Shown piece by piece: positions 34,944-42,383 of a stretch of 64,000 bases of DNA. The stretch's first letter is position 1; every line of letters starts with the position of its first letter. Location: contig NZ_CP046400.1 of NCBI RefSeq assembly GCF_009762795.1, forward strand, positions 3,015,501 through 3,079,500. The letters run 5' to 3'. Source of the stretch: Pseudodesulfovibrio cashew (GTDB taxonomy: Bacteria; Desulfobacterota; Desulfovibrionia; Desulfovibrionales; Desulfovibrionaceae). The notes below the pieces were generated by a model. The model was not told the DNA's origin. It saw only the letters and a list, made by a program, of their open reading frames with translations, and ran no database searches. The position numbers were made by a program, and so were the translations under genes.

Positions 34944-36146
34944 TTACAGCGCCGACAGGATCTCGTCCAACGCGGCCATGAAGGCTGAGATGTCTTCCTT
35001 GGTGATGGTCAGCGGCGGCACCAGCCTCAGGATCTTGCCCTGGGTAAGGTTGCAGACCATCTTCTTTTCGAGCAGCCCCTTCCAGACCGGCGCGCCGTCC
35101 ACGGCGAGCTCGATTCCGAAGAGCAGACCCAGGCCGCGCGGCCCAACGATCTTGTCGGGGTGCTTGGCCCGCAGCTTTTCAGCCTCCTGAGCGGCGAATA
35201 CGCCCATGTGGAAGGCCTGCTCGTCCAGTTTTTCCTCGAGCATGATGTCGATGACCTTGGCGGCCACCGCGGAGACCACGCCCCCGCCGCCGAAGGTGGT
35301 GGCGTGGGAACCGGGCTCGAAGCCCTTGGCCAGTTCATCTGTGCACAGCACCGCGCCCATGGGCAGGCCGTTCGCCAGGGCCTTGGCTGAGGTGAAGATG
35401 TCCGGCGTCACGCCGTAGTGCTGATGGGCCCAGAAGCGGCCGGTCCGGCACAGGCCCGTCTGGACTTCGTCCACGATAAGCAGGATGCCGTTTTCCTTGC
35501 ACAGGGCGACGATGTCGTTGACGTAATCCGAGGGCAGGGGCCGGACGCCGCCTTCGCCCTGGATCATTTCAATCATGATCGCGGCAGTGTGCTTGTTGAT
35601 GGCCCCGCGCAGGGCGTTGACGTTGCCGAAGGGCACGGTGACGAAACCCTCGGGCAGCGGGTTGAAGCCATCTTTGATGGGACCGGCCTGGCCCGTGGCG
35701 GTCAGGGTGGACAGCGTTCTGCCGTGGAAGGACTTCTCCAGGGTGATGATTTCATGCCGTTCCTCGCCCCGCACCTTGTGCATGTATCTCCGGGCGAGCT
35801 TGATGGCTCCCTCGTTGGCTTCGGCCCCGGAGTTGGCGAAGAAGACCTTATCGGCCGCGCAGGTGGAGAGCAGTTTCTCCGCGAGGTCCAGCTGCGGCTC
35901 CTGGTAAAAGAGATTGGAGACGTGAACAAGCTTCCTCGCCTGCTCGGCCATAACGTCGGCCAGATCGTCCCGGCTGTGTCCCAGGCTGCACACGGCGATG
36001 CCCGCCAGGAAGTCGATGTACTCCTCCCCATCAAGGTCGTAGAGGCGGCAGTCCTTGGCCTTGGACACGGCCAGGGGATACCGTCCATAGGTGTGACAAA
36101 GCAGAGAGGATTCCCTTTCCTTGATTTTATCGAATTTGTTGCTCAT
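34944..36146 (-). CDS. argD: acetylornithine aminotransferase
   Basis: 400 residues of class III PLP aminotransferases. Blocks are FFANSGAEANEGAIKLAR, SFHGRTLSTLTATGQ, IVDEVQTGLCRTGRF and the PLP lysine in FTSAKALANGLPMGAV. Length and motifs fit ArgD, which makes N-acetylornithine in arginine synthesis and may also serve succinyl-DAP in lysine synthesis. It follows dut by 17 bases. Confidence 0.88.
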   Translation of the reverse strand: MSNKFDKIKERESSLLCHTYGRYPLAVSKAKDCRLYDLDGEEYIDFLAGIAVCSLGHSRDDLADVMAEQARKLVHVSNLFYQEPQLDLAEKLLSTCAADKVFFANSGAEANEGAIKLARRYMHKVRGEERHEIITLEKSFHGRTLSTLTATGQAGPIKDGFNPLPEGFVTVPFGNVNALRGAINKHTAAIMIEMIQGEGGVRPLPSDYVNDIVALCKENGILLIVDEVQTGLCRTGRFWAHQHYGVTPDIFTSAKALANGLPMGAVLCTDELAKGFEPGSHATTFGGGGVVSAVAAKVIDIMLEEKLDEQAFHMGVFAAQEAEKLRAKHPDKIVGPRGLGLLFGIELAVDGAPVWKGLLEKKMVCNLTQGKILRLVPPLTITKEDISAFMAALDEILSAL

Positions 36147-36163
36147 CGTTTATTCCTCGAAAG

Positions 36164-36622
36164 TTATATCGTTCCCGTGGAACCGAAGCCTCCGGCCCCG
36201 CGGTCCGTGGCACCGAGTTGGTCCACGATCTGGAAAGCGCCTTGAAAGACGGGCATGAAGACCAGTTGTGCGATGCGCTGTCCGCGCTCAATTCGTCGCA
36301 CTTCCCCGGAGGTGTTGAGCAGGGAGACCTTGATCTCGCCCCGGTAGTCGGGGTCGATGACGCCTACGCCCTGGCTTACGGTCAGTCCTTGCTTGGTGCC
36401 GAGGCCGCTGCGGGAAAAGACATAGGCGGCAATGCTCGGCTCAAGGATTTCGATGGCCAGGCCAGCAGGTATGGCGGCCTTTTCTCCCGGGCCGATCTCC
36501 AGTTCCGGGACATCGATGCAGGCGCGCAGGTCCACGCCCGCCGAGTACTCGGTAGAGTAGGCCAGGTCGTGTTCCTTCCACACGTCATGCAGGTACTTCA
36601 CGTTCACGGGTATCGTCTTCAT
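36164..36622 (-). CDS. dut: deoxyuridine 5'-triphosphate nucleotidohydrolase
   Basis: 152 residues, the trimeric dUTPase length. Motifs I to V are visible: AGVDLRA, SRSGLGTKQGL, GVIDPDYRGEI, GQRIAQLV and the C-terminal arm RGAGGFGSTG. It removes dUTP and supplies dUMP. It has a clear promoter upstream (36658-36686) and leads the dut-argD unit. Confidence 0.96.
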   Translation of the reverse strand: MKTIPVNVKYLHDVWKEHDLAYSTEYSAGVDLRACIDVPELEIGPGEKAAIPAGLAIEILEPSIAAYVFSRSGLGTKQGLTVSQGVGVIDPDYRGEIKVSLLNTSGEVRRIERGQRIAQLVFMPVFQGAFQIVDQLGATDRGAGGFGSTGTI

Positions 36623-36657
36623 TCGTTCGTCCGGTCCTTTGGCTTGATGGTTGGTTG

Positions 36658-36686
36658 TTTATTGTCCGTATGTCCGCGCCTGTCAA
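36658..36686 (-). promoter_or_regulatory. promoter of dut-argD
   Basis: On the minus strand a perfect TTGACA (36686-36681) is followed by AATAAA (36663-36658) after exactly 17 bases, 36 bases before the dut start. Confidence 0.55.
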
Positions 36687-36699
36687 ATGATGAATGGGC

Positions 36700-36734
36700 A
36701 AAAAAAAGCGCCGGAGCTGGTGGGCTCCGGCGCT
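36700..36734 (-). terminator. intrinsic terminator after the symporter
   Basis: AGCGCCGGAGC and GCTCCGGCGCT form an 11-bp stem (36707-36717 and 36724-36734). On the minus strand a run of seven to eight T follows. Because of where it stands it also separates the symporter from dut. Confidence 0.95.
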
Positions 36735-36760
36735 AGTATTTACCACGTTATGGCGAATGG

Positions 36761-38368
36761 TTAGCAGAGGCCTTCCCAGCAGAGGTCGAGGTGCTTTTGT
36801 TCCATTCGTCGGGTGGCCAGGGAGACGCCCACGGCCAGGGCGAGGGAGACAGGCAGGGCGACCACGTTGGGGTCCACCCACTGGAGCAGCCACGCCCAGG
36901 ACATGGGGGCGGCGTCCGCCACCAGGGTGACCTTGCCGGTCAGGGCCTGGCACAGGCCGATGGTCTGGGCTTCCTTGACGTGTATGAAGAGCAGCCAGAA
37001 CATGGAAAAGGCGAAACCGCCGACCATGGAAACCTTTGCCCCCCGTTTGGTCATGCCTTTCCAGTAGAGCCCGAGCACGTAGATGGGCAGGAAGGAGGCC
37101 GCGCACAGGCCGAAGAAGAAGGCCGTGGCCCTGGCGATGACGCCGCCGGGCAGCAGCCAGGCCCAAACCAATGTGGCGATGACGGCGACCGTCACGCCGA
37201 GCCGGTTGAGCTTCATGTCAGAACCGCTGTTGCCGACCTTGATATATTGCTCAAGGAAATCGCGGGAAAGGGATGTGCCGCCCACGTGATACTGGGAGCT
37301 CATGGTCGACATGGCCGCCGCGAACATGGCCACCAGGAAAAGCCCCGAGAACCAGCCGGGCATGATCTTGTCTATGTAGATGGGAATGATCTTGTCGAAG
37401 TTGCCTCCGGCCATGGCAATGGAGATCTTGCCGAACTCCTTGAAGAAGACCACGTTGGAGAGCGCGCCGGTCAGGAAGGCTACGCCGGTCATGAGCAGGA
37501 TGAAAACGCCGCCTATGGCCACGGCCCGATTGAGTTCCCGGTCGGAAGGTACGGTCATGAAGCGGATGGCCAACTGGGGCTGCGCGAGTACGCCAATGCC
37601 CACGCCATAGATGATGGTCGTGTAAATGGTCAGGCCGATGGGCGACTGGAAGTGCGGTCCTTCGGTCCATCCCACCAGGCCGCCCTTGAGCAGTTTGGCT
37701 GGTACCAGGGAAATCATGTCGGTCAGGGCCTGGTGCGCCTCGGTCACGCCTCCCAGCAGGGAGTAGGTCGTGACGATCAGGATAAGCATCATGGCGGCCA
37801 TGATTGAGCCCTGGAAGGCATCGGTATACATGACGGCCTTGAGCCCGCCCGTGACAACGTACATGGCCACGATGGCCGTGACGATGAGCAGCCACGCACC
37901 GTAGCTGATAGCGGGGAAGGCCACCTCGAGCATGCGGCAGATGCCGATGAGCACGGCCGCCGCGTAGACCGGGATGAACACGAAGATGACCACGCCCGAG
38001 AACTGCTGGATGAATTTGGACTTGTAGCGTCTGCCCAGCAGTTCGGGGAAGGTGTGGCTGTCCAGGGCCAGGCCCATGCGCCTGGTCCTTTTGCCGAAGC
38101 AGACCATGGCGATGAAGATGCCGACGAAAATGGTCAGGAAGGTCAGCCAGAGCAAAGACATGCCGAACATGCCTGAGACGCCGCCGAAGCCGATGATGGC
38201 TGACGTGGATACAAAGGTCGCTCCGTAGGACATGGCCAGGATGAATGGATTCATCTGCCGTCCGGCGAGCATGTAGTCCGTGGATTCCTTGGTCCGCAGC
38301 CATGCCTTGTAGCCGAGATAAAAAATGACCCCCAGATAGACGAGGATGCCTATGATTTTGCCTTCCAT
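36761..38368 (-). CDS. sodium:solute symporter (SSS family)
   Basis: A 535-residue, highly hydrophobic protein with about 13 membrane segments. The SSS core blocks are visible: YMLAGRQMNPFILAMSYGATFVSTSAIIGFGG (TM1/TM2 sodium and substrate region), GGLKAVMYTDAFQG and ATAFFFGLCAASFLPIYVLGLYWKGMT. It imports an organic solute with Na+; proline, acetate, pantothenate and others are known for the family, and the sequence alone does not identify it. It follows a 44-residue membrane protein with no gap, and the pair lies behind a Phe-rich leader peptide with an attenuator, which argues for an amino-acid (aromatic) link. Confidence 0.93.
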   Translation of the reverse strand: MEGKIIGILVYLGVIFYLGYKAWLRTKESTDYMLAGRQMNPFILAMSYGATFVSTSAIIGFGGVSGMFGMSLLWLTFLTIFVGIFIAMVCFGKRTRRMGLALDSHTFPELLGRRYKSKFIQQFSGVVIFVFIPVYAAAVLIGICRMLEVAFPAISYGAWLLIVTAIVAMYVVTGGLKAVMYTDAFQGSIMAAMMLILIVTTYSLLGGVTEAHQALTDMISLVPAKLLKGGLVGWTEGPHFQSPIGLTIYTTIIYGVGIGVLAQPQLAIRFMTVPSDRELNRAVAIGGVFILLMTGVAFLTGALSNVVFFKEFGKISIAMAGGNFDKIIPIYIDKIMPGWFSGLFLVAMFAAAMSTMSSQYHVGGTSLSRDFLEQYIKVGNSGSDMKLNRLGVTVAVIATLVWAWLLPGGVIARATAFFFGLCAASFLPIYVLGLYWKGMTKRGAKVSMVGGFAFSMFWLLFIHVKEAQTIGLCQALTGKVTLVADAAPMSWAWLLQWVDPNVVALPVSLALAVGVSLATRRMEQKHLDLCWEGLC

Positions 38369-38503
38369 CTACGCATCCCCCCCCGGTTTATCGTTGCCCC
38401 CCTTGTTCCAGTTGACGATGCCGTAGACCACGCATAGCAGCGTGGAGGCGATACTGAGCCAGAAGGCCAGCGCGATTTCAACACTCCCGAATCCCAACAT
38501 CAT
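38369..38503 (-). CDS. 44-residue symporter small accessory protein
   Basis: The ORF MMLGFGSVEIALAFWLSIAS continues to residue 44 and forms one hydrophobic helix (about 6-30) with a short charged tail (NWNKGGNDKPGGDA). AGGAGAGG precedes ATG 38503. Its TAG ends at 38369 and the symporter ATG begins at 38368. Small single-helix proteins in this position are described as small accessory subunits of SSS symporters. It is too short for many gene finders and would be missed. Confidence 0.85.
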   Translation of the reverse strand: MMLGFGSVEIALAFWLSIASTLLCVVYGIVNWNKGGNDKPGGDA

Positions 38504-38557
38504 GAACCTACCTCTCCTTGCTTGCGGGCCAGACGGTCAGCCGGCGGAAGCACAAAC

Positions 38558-38587
38558 AAAAAGGCCGCCGGCTTGTCGCCTGCGGCC
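38558..38587 (-). terminator. attenuator terminator upstream of the symporter pair
   Basis: In the minus-strand RNA, GGCCGC-A-GGC-GACAA-GCC-G-GCGGCC forms a GC stem followed by UUUUU. Its 5' arm contains CCGCAGGCG (38585-38577), which can instead pair with CGCCUGCGG (38645-38637) in the leader ORF. Confidence 0.85.
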
Positions 38588-38617
38588 CTTGTTTACGATG
38601 TGTCGGTTATCTATCCG

Positions 38618-38707
38618 TTATGCACACACCCCAAGACCGCAGGCGCTTCTAAAGAAGCGAAAGCTAAAAAAGAAAAAGAAGCGAAAGCGATTTTGGTTTA
38701 TATGCAT
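38618..38707 (-). CDS. Phe-rich leader peptide (candidate attenuator)
   Basis: A 29-residue ORF from ATG 38707 to TAA 38618 containing RFRFFFFFSFRFF: nine Phe codons within 13 codons. The layout is that of the pheA/pheST leaders. A pause hairpin CGCUUC-UUUA-GAAGCG (38659-38644) spans the end of the Phe run, the next nine bases (38645-38637) can pair with a distal segment, and that distal segment is also the first arm of a terminator. Stalling for lack of Phe-tRNA would free the antiterminator and let transcription reach the symporter genes. GGAA lies close upstream as a weak ribosome site, and the nearest promoter would place the transcript start at about the ATG. Translation itself is inferred. 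Confidence 0.7.
   Translation of the reverse strand: MHINQNRFRFFFFFSFRFFRSACGLGVCA
38637..38659 (-). promoter_or_regulatory. attenuator pause hairpin and antiterminator 5' arm
   Basis: Minus-strand CGCTTC-TTTA-GAAGCG is a perfect 6-bp hairpin (38659-38644). It overlaps CGCCTGCGG (38645-38637), which is exactly complementary to CCGCAGGCG at 38585-38577. These are segments 1, 2 and 3 of a classical four-segment attenuator. Confidence 0.65.
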
Positions 38708-38713
38708 GAAGTT

Positions 38714-38742
38714 CCAATATTTTGAAAAGCAAACAATGTCAA
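38714..38742 (-). promoter_or_regulatory. promoter-like pair ahead of the leader peptide
   Basis: A perfect TTGACA (38742-38737) is followed after 17 bases by TATTGG (38719-38714), a weak -10. Transcription would begin at about 38707, the first base of the leader ATG, suggesting either a leaderless start or a different promoter further upstream. Confidence 0.35.
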
Positions 38743-38950
38743 GCAACCGTTTGCCTCCTGAACAGGTTTCGTCCTCTTATGCTGACAGGAAGTGTGCATT
38801 CACACAGGTAAGCTTTGCCCTGGAACTGACTTCGTCTTTTTGCAAAAAGACTCACACCTGCATTTCGCCGCCCTTGCATGCCACTGGGCTCCTTTTGCAT
38901 ATGAGGTTAAATTTTTCTTTTTATTTACTATGTTGTAGAAATCTTGACAG

Positions 38951-38979
38951 TTGGGACAGACCTGTGGTCTGGTGATAAT
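38951..38979 (+). promoter_or_regulatory. glutamate synthase operon promoter with dyad in the spacer
   Basis: TTGGGA (38951-38956) and GATAAT (38974-38979) are separated by exactly 17 bases. Fifteen of those bases are the perfect inverted repeat CAGACC-TGT-GGTCTG (38957-38971). A symmetric element inside the spacer is typical of repressor or MerR-type control. The -35 match is modest. Confidence 0.5.
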
Positions 38980-39087
38980 CGTTCGCCAAAAGCCCTTTTT
39001 GTCTGCAATGGAATCGGGCTGAAAGATTTTCTGGATAGCGGTTCGCAAGACAGTTTTTGAGGCAACACATCAAACGAGGTAAGCGTC

Positions 39088-40614
39088 TTGCTCTTTCAAC
39101 CAGTCAATAAGAACTATCACGAATTCTGCATCGACCGGGACCCGGAATTGTGCATCAATTGCAAGGTCTGCATAAGGCAATGTTCCTATGAAGCACATTT
39201 TTGGGACGATGCCCGGCAGAAGGTCATGCATGACAATACCAAATGCATCGGCTGTCATCGTTGCGAGGCCCTCTGCCCGACAAATGCCTTGACCATCCGC
39301 AACAATCCTTCCGACTTCCGCTCCCACGCCCTGTGGCGGCCCGTGTTCCTGCAGAACATATACAAGCAGGCGGATACAGGCGGGGTGCTTCTGGCGGGCA
39401 TGGGGTCCCCGGTGGATATTCCCATATATTGGGATCGGATGCTGCTTGACGCCAGTCAGGTGACCAATCCGTCCATCGACCCGTTGCGTGAACCCATGGA
39501 GCTCAAGACGTTTCTTGGAGCCAAGCCCAGGCGGGTAGAGGTGCAGACGGGCAAGGACGGCAAGCCCGAGTTGAAAACGAAACTCGCACCGCAGATCGCC
39601 CTGGACGTGCCGATCATGTTCGCGGCCATGTCCTTCGGGGCCATCAACTTCAACCTGCACCGGGCCATGGCGCGTGCGGCCACCGAGACCGGCACCGTCT
39701 ACAACACGGGCGAGGGCGGGTTGCACAAATCATTATATAAATATGGTAGCCACACCATCGTCCAGGTGGCGTCCGGTCGTTTCGGCGTGCATCGGGACTA
39801 CCTCAAGGCCGGAGTGGGCATTGAGATCAAGGTGGGGCAGGGTGCCAAGCCCGGCATCGGCGGGCATCTGCCCGGCGAAAAGATCAACGACAAGGTTTCC
39901 GAGACTCGCATGGTGCCCATCGGTTCCGACGCCATCTCTCCGGCACCGCACCATGACATCTACTCCATTGAAGACCTGCTCCAGCTCATCTACGCCCTGA
40001 AGGAAGCCAGTGAGTACAAGGTGCCGGTTTCGGTCAAGATCGCCGCAGTGCACAATGTGGCCGCTATCGCCTCTGGTATTGCCCGGGCCGGTGCGGACAT
40101 CGTGACCATCGATGGCATGCGCGGCGGCACGGGCGCGGCCCCGGCCATGATCCGCGACAACGTGGGCATTCCCATCGAGCTGGCTCTAGCCCAGGTGGAC
40201 CAGCGTCTCCGAGACGAGGGCATCCGCAACAACGTCTCCATCGTAGCCGCCGGTGGTATCCGCTGCTCGGGCGACGTGATCAAGGCCATCGCCCTCGGGG
40301 CGGACGCCGTCTATATCGGAACGGCCACGCTGGTGGCGGTGGGCTGCACCCTGTGCGGACGGTGCTACACCGGCAAATGCCCGTGGGGCATCGCCACCAA
40401 CGACCCCAAGCTTTCCAAACGCCAGAATCCGGATATCGCCGCCAAGAAGCTGGCCAATCTGATCCGGGCCTGGGGACACGAAATCGAGGAGATGCTTGGC
40501 GGCATGGGGCTCAACTCCATTGAGTCCCTCCGCGGTAACCGCGACAAGCTGCGCGGCGTGGGACTGTCCGACACCGAACTCGACATTCTCGGCATCAAGC
40601 ATGCCGGGCGTTAG
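39088..40614 (+). CDS. glutamate synthase, FMN/Fe-S synthase subunit with N-terminal ferredoxin domain (archaeal type)
   Basis: 508 residues from TTG 39088 (GAGG eight bases upstream). The N-terminus holds two [4Fe-4S] motifs (CINCKVCIRQC and CIGCHRCEALCP, about 22-65). The synthase domain follows with GEGGLH, VGQGAKPGIGGHLPG, DGMRGGTGAAP and the FMN-binding AAGGIRCSGDV, and then the [3Fe-4S] motif CTLCGRCYTGKCPWG. It makes glutamate from 2-oxoglutarate and ammonia. Ammonia should come from the glutaminase subunit encoded at 42384 and electrons through the Fe-S and FAD subunits. This domain-per-gene arrangement is characteristic of archaeal and anaerobe enzymes. Confidence 0.93.
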   Translation: MLFQPVNKNYHEFCIDRDPELCINCKVCIRQCSYEAHFWDDARQKVMHDNTKCIGCHRCEALCPTNALTIRNNPSDFRSHALWRPVFLQNIYKQADTGGVLLAGMGSPVDIPIYWDRMLLDASQVTNPSIDPLREPMELKTFLGAKPRRVEVQTGKDGKPELKTKLAPQIALDVPIMFAAMSFGAINFNLHRAMARAATETGTVYNTGEGGLHKSLYKYGSHTIVQVASGRFGVHRDYLKAGVGIEIKVGQGAKPGIGGHLPGEKINDKVSETRMVPIGSDAISPAPHHDIYSIEDLLQLIYALKEASEYKVPVSVKIAAVHNVAAIASGIARAGADIVTIDGMRGGTGAAPAMIRDNVGIPIELALAQVDQRLRDEGIRNNVSIVAAGGIRCSGDVIKAIALGADAVYIGTATLVAVGCTLCGRCYTGKCPWGIATNDPKLSKRQNPDIAAKKLANLIRAWGHEIEEMLGGMGLNSIESLRGNRDKLRGVGLSDTELDILGIKHAGR

Positions 40615-40626
40615 GCGGAAGAAATC

Positions 40627-41073
40627 ATGAAGCGCGTCTATCCCAACAAGGATTACTGCATCGGCTGCCATCTCTGCGAGTTGGCCTGCGTCACGGCCCA
40701 TTCCAAGTCCAAGGACCTGATCATTGCTTTCAGAGAGGAGCGGGGCAAGGACGGCCTTTCTCCCCGCAAGCGGGTCTTCGAGAGCGGCGACATCAGCGTG
40801 GCCATCAGTTGCCGTCACTGCGACGAGGCCGCCTGCGTGGCCGCCTGCATTGCTGGCGGGTTGCGCAAGGACCCGGAAACCGGTCGCACCGTTTATGATC
40901 GCGACAGATGCGTGGGCTGCTGGTCCTGCCTCATGGCCTGCCCCTACGGAGCCATTCGCAGGCACCCCCTGGAATCCAAGATCGTCAAGTGCGACCTGTG
41001 CGAGGGGCGGGAGGGCGGCCCGGCATGCGTTGCGGCCTGCCCCAACCAGGCGCTCAAGTACGAGGAGCGGTAG
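40627..41073 (+). CDS. 4Fe-4S electron-transfer subunit of glutamate synthase
   Basis: 148 residues with the cysteine pattern of four [4Fe-4S] clusters (CIGCHLCELAC, CRHCDEAACVAAC, CVGCWSCLMACPYGA and CDLCEGREGGPACVAACP), like the DmsB/HycB family. It starts 12 bases after the synthase gene and is followed two bases later by the FAD protein, so it very probably passes electrons between those two. Confidence 0.93.
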   Translation: MKRVYPNKDYCIGCHLCELACVTAHSKSKDLIIAFREERGKDGLSPRKRVFESGDISVAISCRHCDEAACVAACIAGGLRKDPETGRTVYDRDRCVGCWSCLMACPYGAIRRHPLESKIVKCDLCEGREGGPACVAACPNQALKYEER

Positions 41074-41074
41074 C

Positions 41075-42370
41075 GTGCGGAATTTGAAATACGTCATTAT
41101 CGGCAACGGCGTGGCCTCCATAGGCGCCATCGAGGGCATCCGCAAAGTGGATCGTGAAAACGAAATCCTGGTCATAGGGGCAGAGAACACTCCCGCCTAT
41201 GGCAGGCCCCTCATCTCCTACCTGCTGGCGGGCAAGATCAAGCCTGACCGGTTGGCCCTGCGCCCTGCGGAATTCTACGAGAGCAGCAAGGTCGACCTGA
41301 TGCTCGGGACCTCGGTTGAGGCCATCGATACCGGAGCCAGAACTGTCACCACGGACAAAGACGAAACAATAGGCTACGAAAATTTGCTTATCGCCGTGGG
41401 TGGCATGCCGTTCACCCCGCTGATTCCCGGCGTGGAAGGGGCTGATGTCTACAACTTTACCAACCTGGATCACGCTCAGACCCTAATTGCCAAGGCAGGG
41501 GATATCAAACGCGCCGTGGTCATCGGCGGTGGGCTCATCGGCCTCAAGGCAGGGGAATCCCTGTTTGACAGGGGCGTTGACGTGACCATCCTGGAGCTTT
41601 CGCCGCGCATCCTGAGCCTCGCCTTTGACGAAAACGCGGCAGCGCTGGCCGGTACCCGGCTTGCCGAAGTCGGCCTGAACGTGCGTTGCGGCGTGTCCGC
41701 CAAGGAAATTCAGCGCGACAAGGCAGGCAACCTCAAGGGCGTGCACCTGACGGACGGCGATTTTCTCCAATGCGACGTGGTGGTCATCGCCATCGGCGTG
41801 GTTCCCAACTACGATCTGGCCAAAGGTACCGGGATCAAAGTCGACCAAGGGATTCTGGTGGATGAGCACATGCGGGCCGACGTACCGGGCGTGTTCGCTG
41901 CAGGCGATGTGGCCCAGGCCAGGGATCTGCTCTTTGGTGATGGCAGGGTCATTCCCATCTGGACCAATGCCTACAACCAGGGGTTCTGCGCGGGCAAGAA
42001 TATGGCGGGCGACGAGACCGAATTCACAGGCTCCCTGGCCATGAATTCCATCTCCTTCTACGGGCTGCCCACCATATCCGTGGGCACGGTTAATCCGCCG
42101 GAAGAAGATGAAAGCTACGAAATCGTCTCCTCGATTGACGAAAAAAAGAAATCCTACCGAAAGCTGGTTTTTCACCACGACCGGCTCGTGGGATACGTAC
42201 TGGTTGGAGACATCGACATGGCCGGAATGTATACGGCCTTCGTCAAGTTTCGCATGGCCGTGCCAGAAGAGGCAAAGAAACGGATTCTGGCCGGCGGGCC
42301 CGATGTGCTCATGTGGCCCGAGGATTTCTTCAGGGAAACCTGGAACCCCGGTTACGTGGAACAGGATTGA
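41075..42370 (+). CDS. NAD(P)/FAD-dependent oxidoreductase, electron-input subunit of glutamate synthase
   Basis: 431 residues. The true start is GTG 41075, with GAGGAGCGGTAGC before it; the reading frame is open much further upstream, but that stretch overlaps the Fe-S gene. Two Rossmann motifs are seen: IIGNGVASIGAIEGIR (FAD) and VIGGGLIGLKAGESLFDRG (NAD(P)H). The FAD-binding block VFAAGDVAQARD comes near residue 290. This is the pyridine nucleotide-disulfide oxidoreductase fold without the redox disulfide, of the NADH oxidase/nitrite reductase large-subunit type. It likely oxidises NAD(P)H for the complex. Confidence 0.9.
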   Translation: MRNLKYVIIGNGVASIGAIEGIRKVDRENEILVIGAENTPAYGRPLISYLLAGKIKPDRLALRPAEFYESSKVDLMLGTSVEAIDTGARTVTTDKDETIGYENLLIAVGGMPFTPLIPGVEGADVYNFTNLDHAQTLIAKAGDIKRAVVIGGGLIGLKAGESLFDRGVDVTILELSPRILSLAFDENAAALAGTRLAEVGLNVRCGVSAKEIQRDKAGNLKGVHLTDGDFLQCDVVVIAIGVVPNYDLAKGTGIKVDQGILVDEHMRADVPGVFAAGDVAQARDLLFGDGRVIPIWTNAYNQGFCAGKNMAGDETEFTGSLAMNSISFYGLPTISVGTVNPPEEDESYEIVSSIDEKKKSYRKLVFHHDRLVGYVLVGDIDMAGMYTAFVKFRMAVPEEAKKRILAGGPDVLMWPEDFFRETWNPGYVEQD

Positions 42371-42383
42371 GCGAGGTGGACCG

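Larger units (their letters stand above)
38504..39087. other. 584-bp divergent control region (symporter leader / glutamate synthase promoter)
   Basis: No long gene. Going leftwards on the minus strand it contains a promoter-like pair (38742-38714), a Phe-rich leader ORF (38707-38618) and an antiterminator and terminator (38645-38558). On the plus strand it has the glutamate synthase promoter with a dyad (38951-38979) and a leader of about 100 bases. Between 38743 and 38943 I see nothing more than short AT-rich stretches. Confidence 0.6.

Noticed and set aside
38522-38725. Plus-strand ORF containing a KEAKAKKEKEAKA stretch
   Set aside because: It has no ribosome binding site, runs across the attenuator terminator and reflects the same DNA as the Phe-rich leader read on the other strand.
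38944-38979. TTGACA at 38944 as the -35 of the glutamate synthase promoter
   Set aside because: The distance to GATAAT is 24 bases; TTGGGA at 38951 has the correct 17-base spacing.
40724-41074. N-terminal extension of the FAD oxidoreductase in the open frame
   Set aside because: It overlaps the four-cluster Fe-S protein completely; GTG 41075 with GAGGAG is the better start and puts the FAD motif at the N-terminus.
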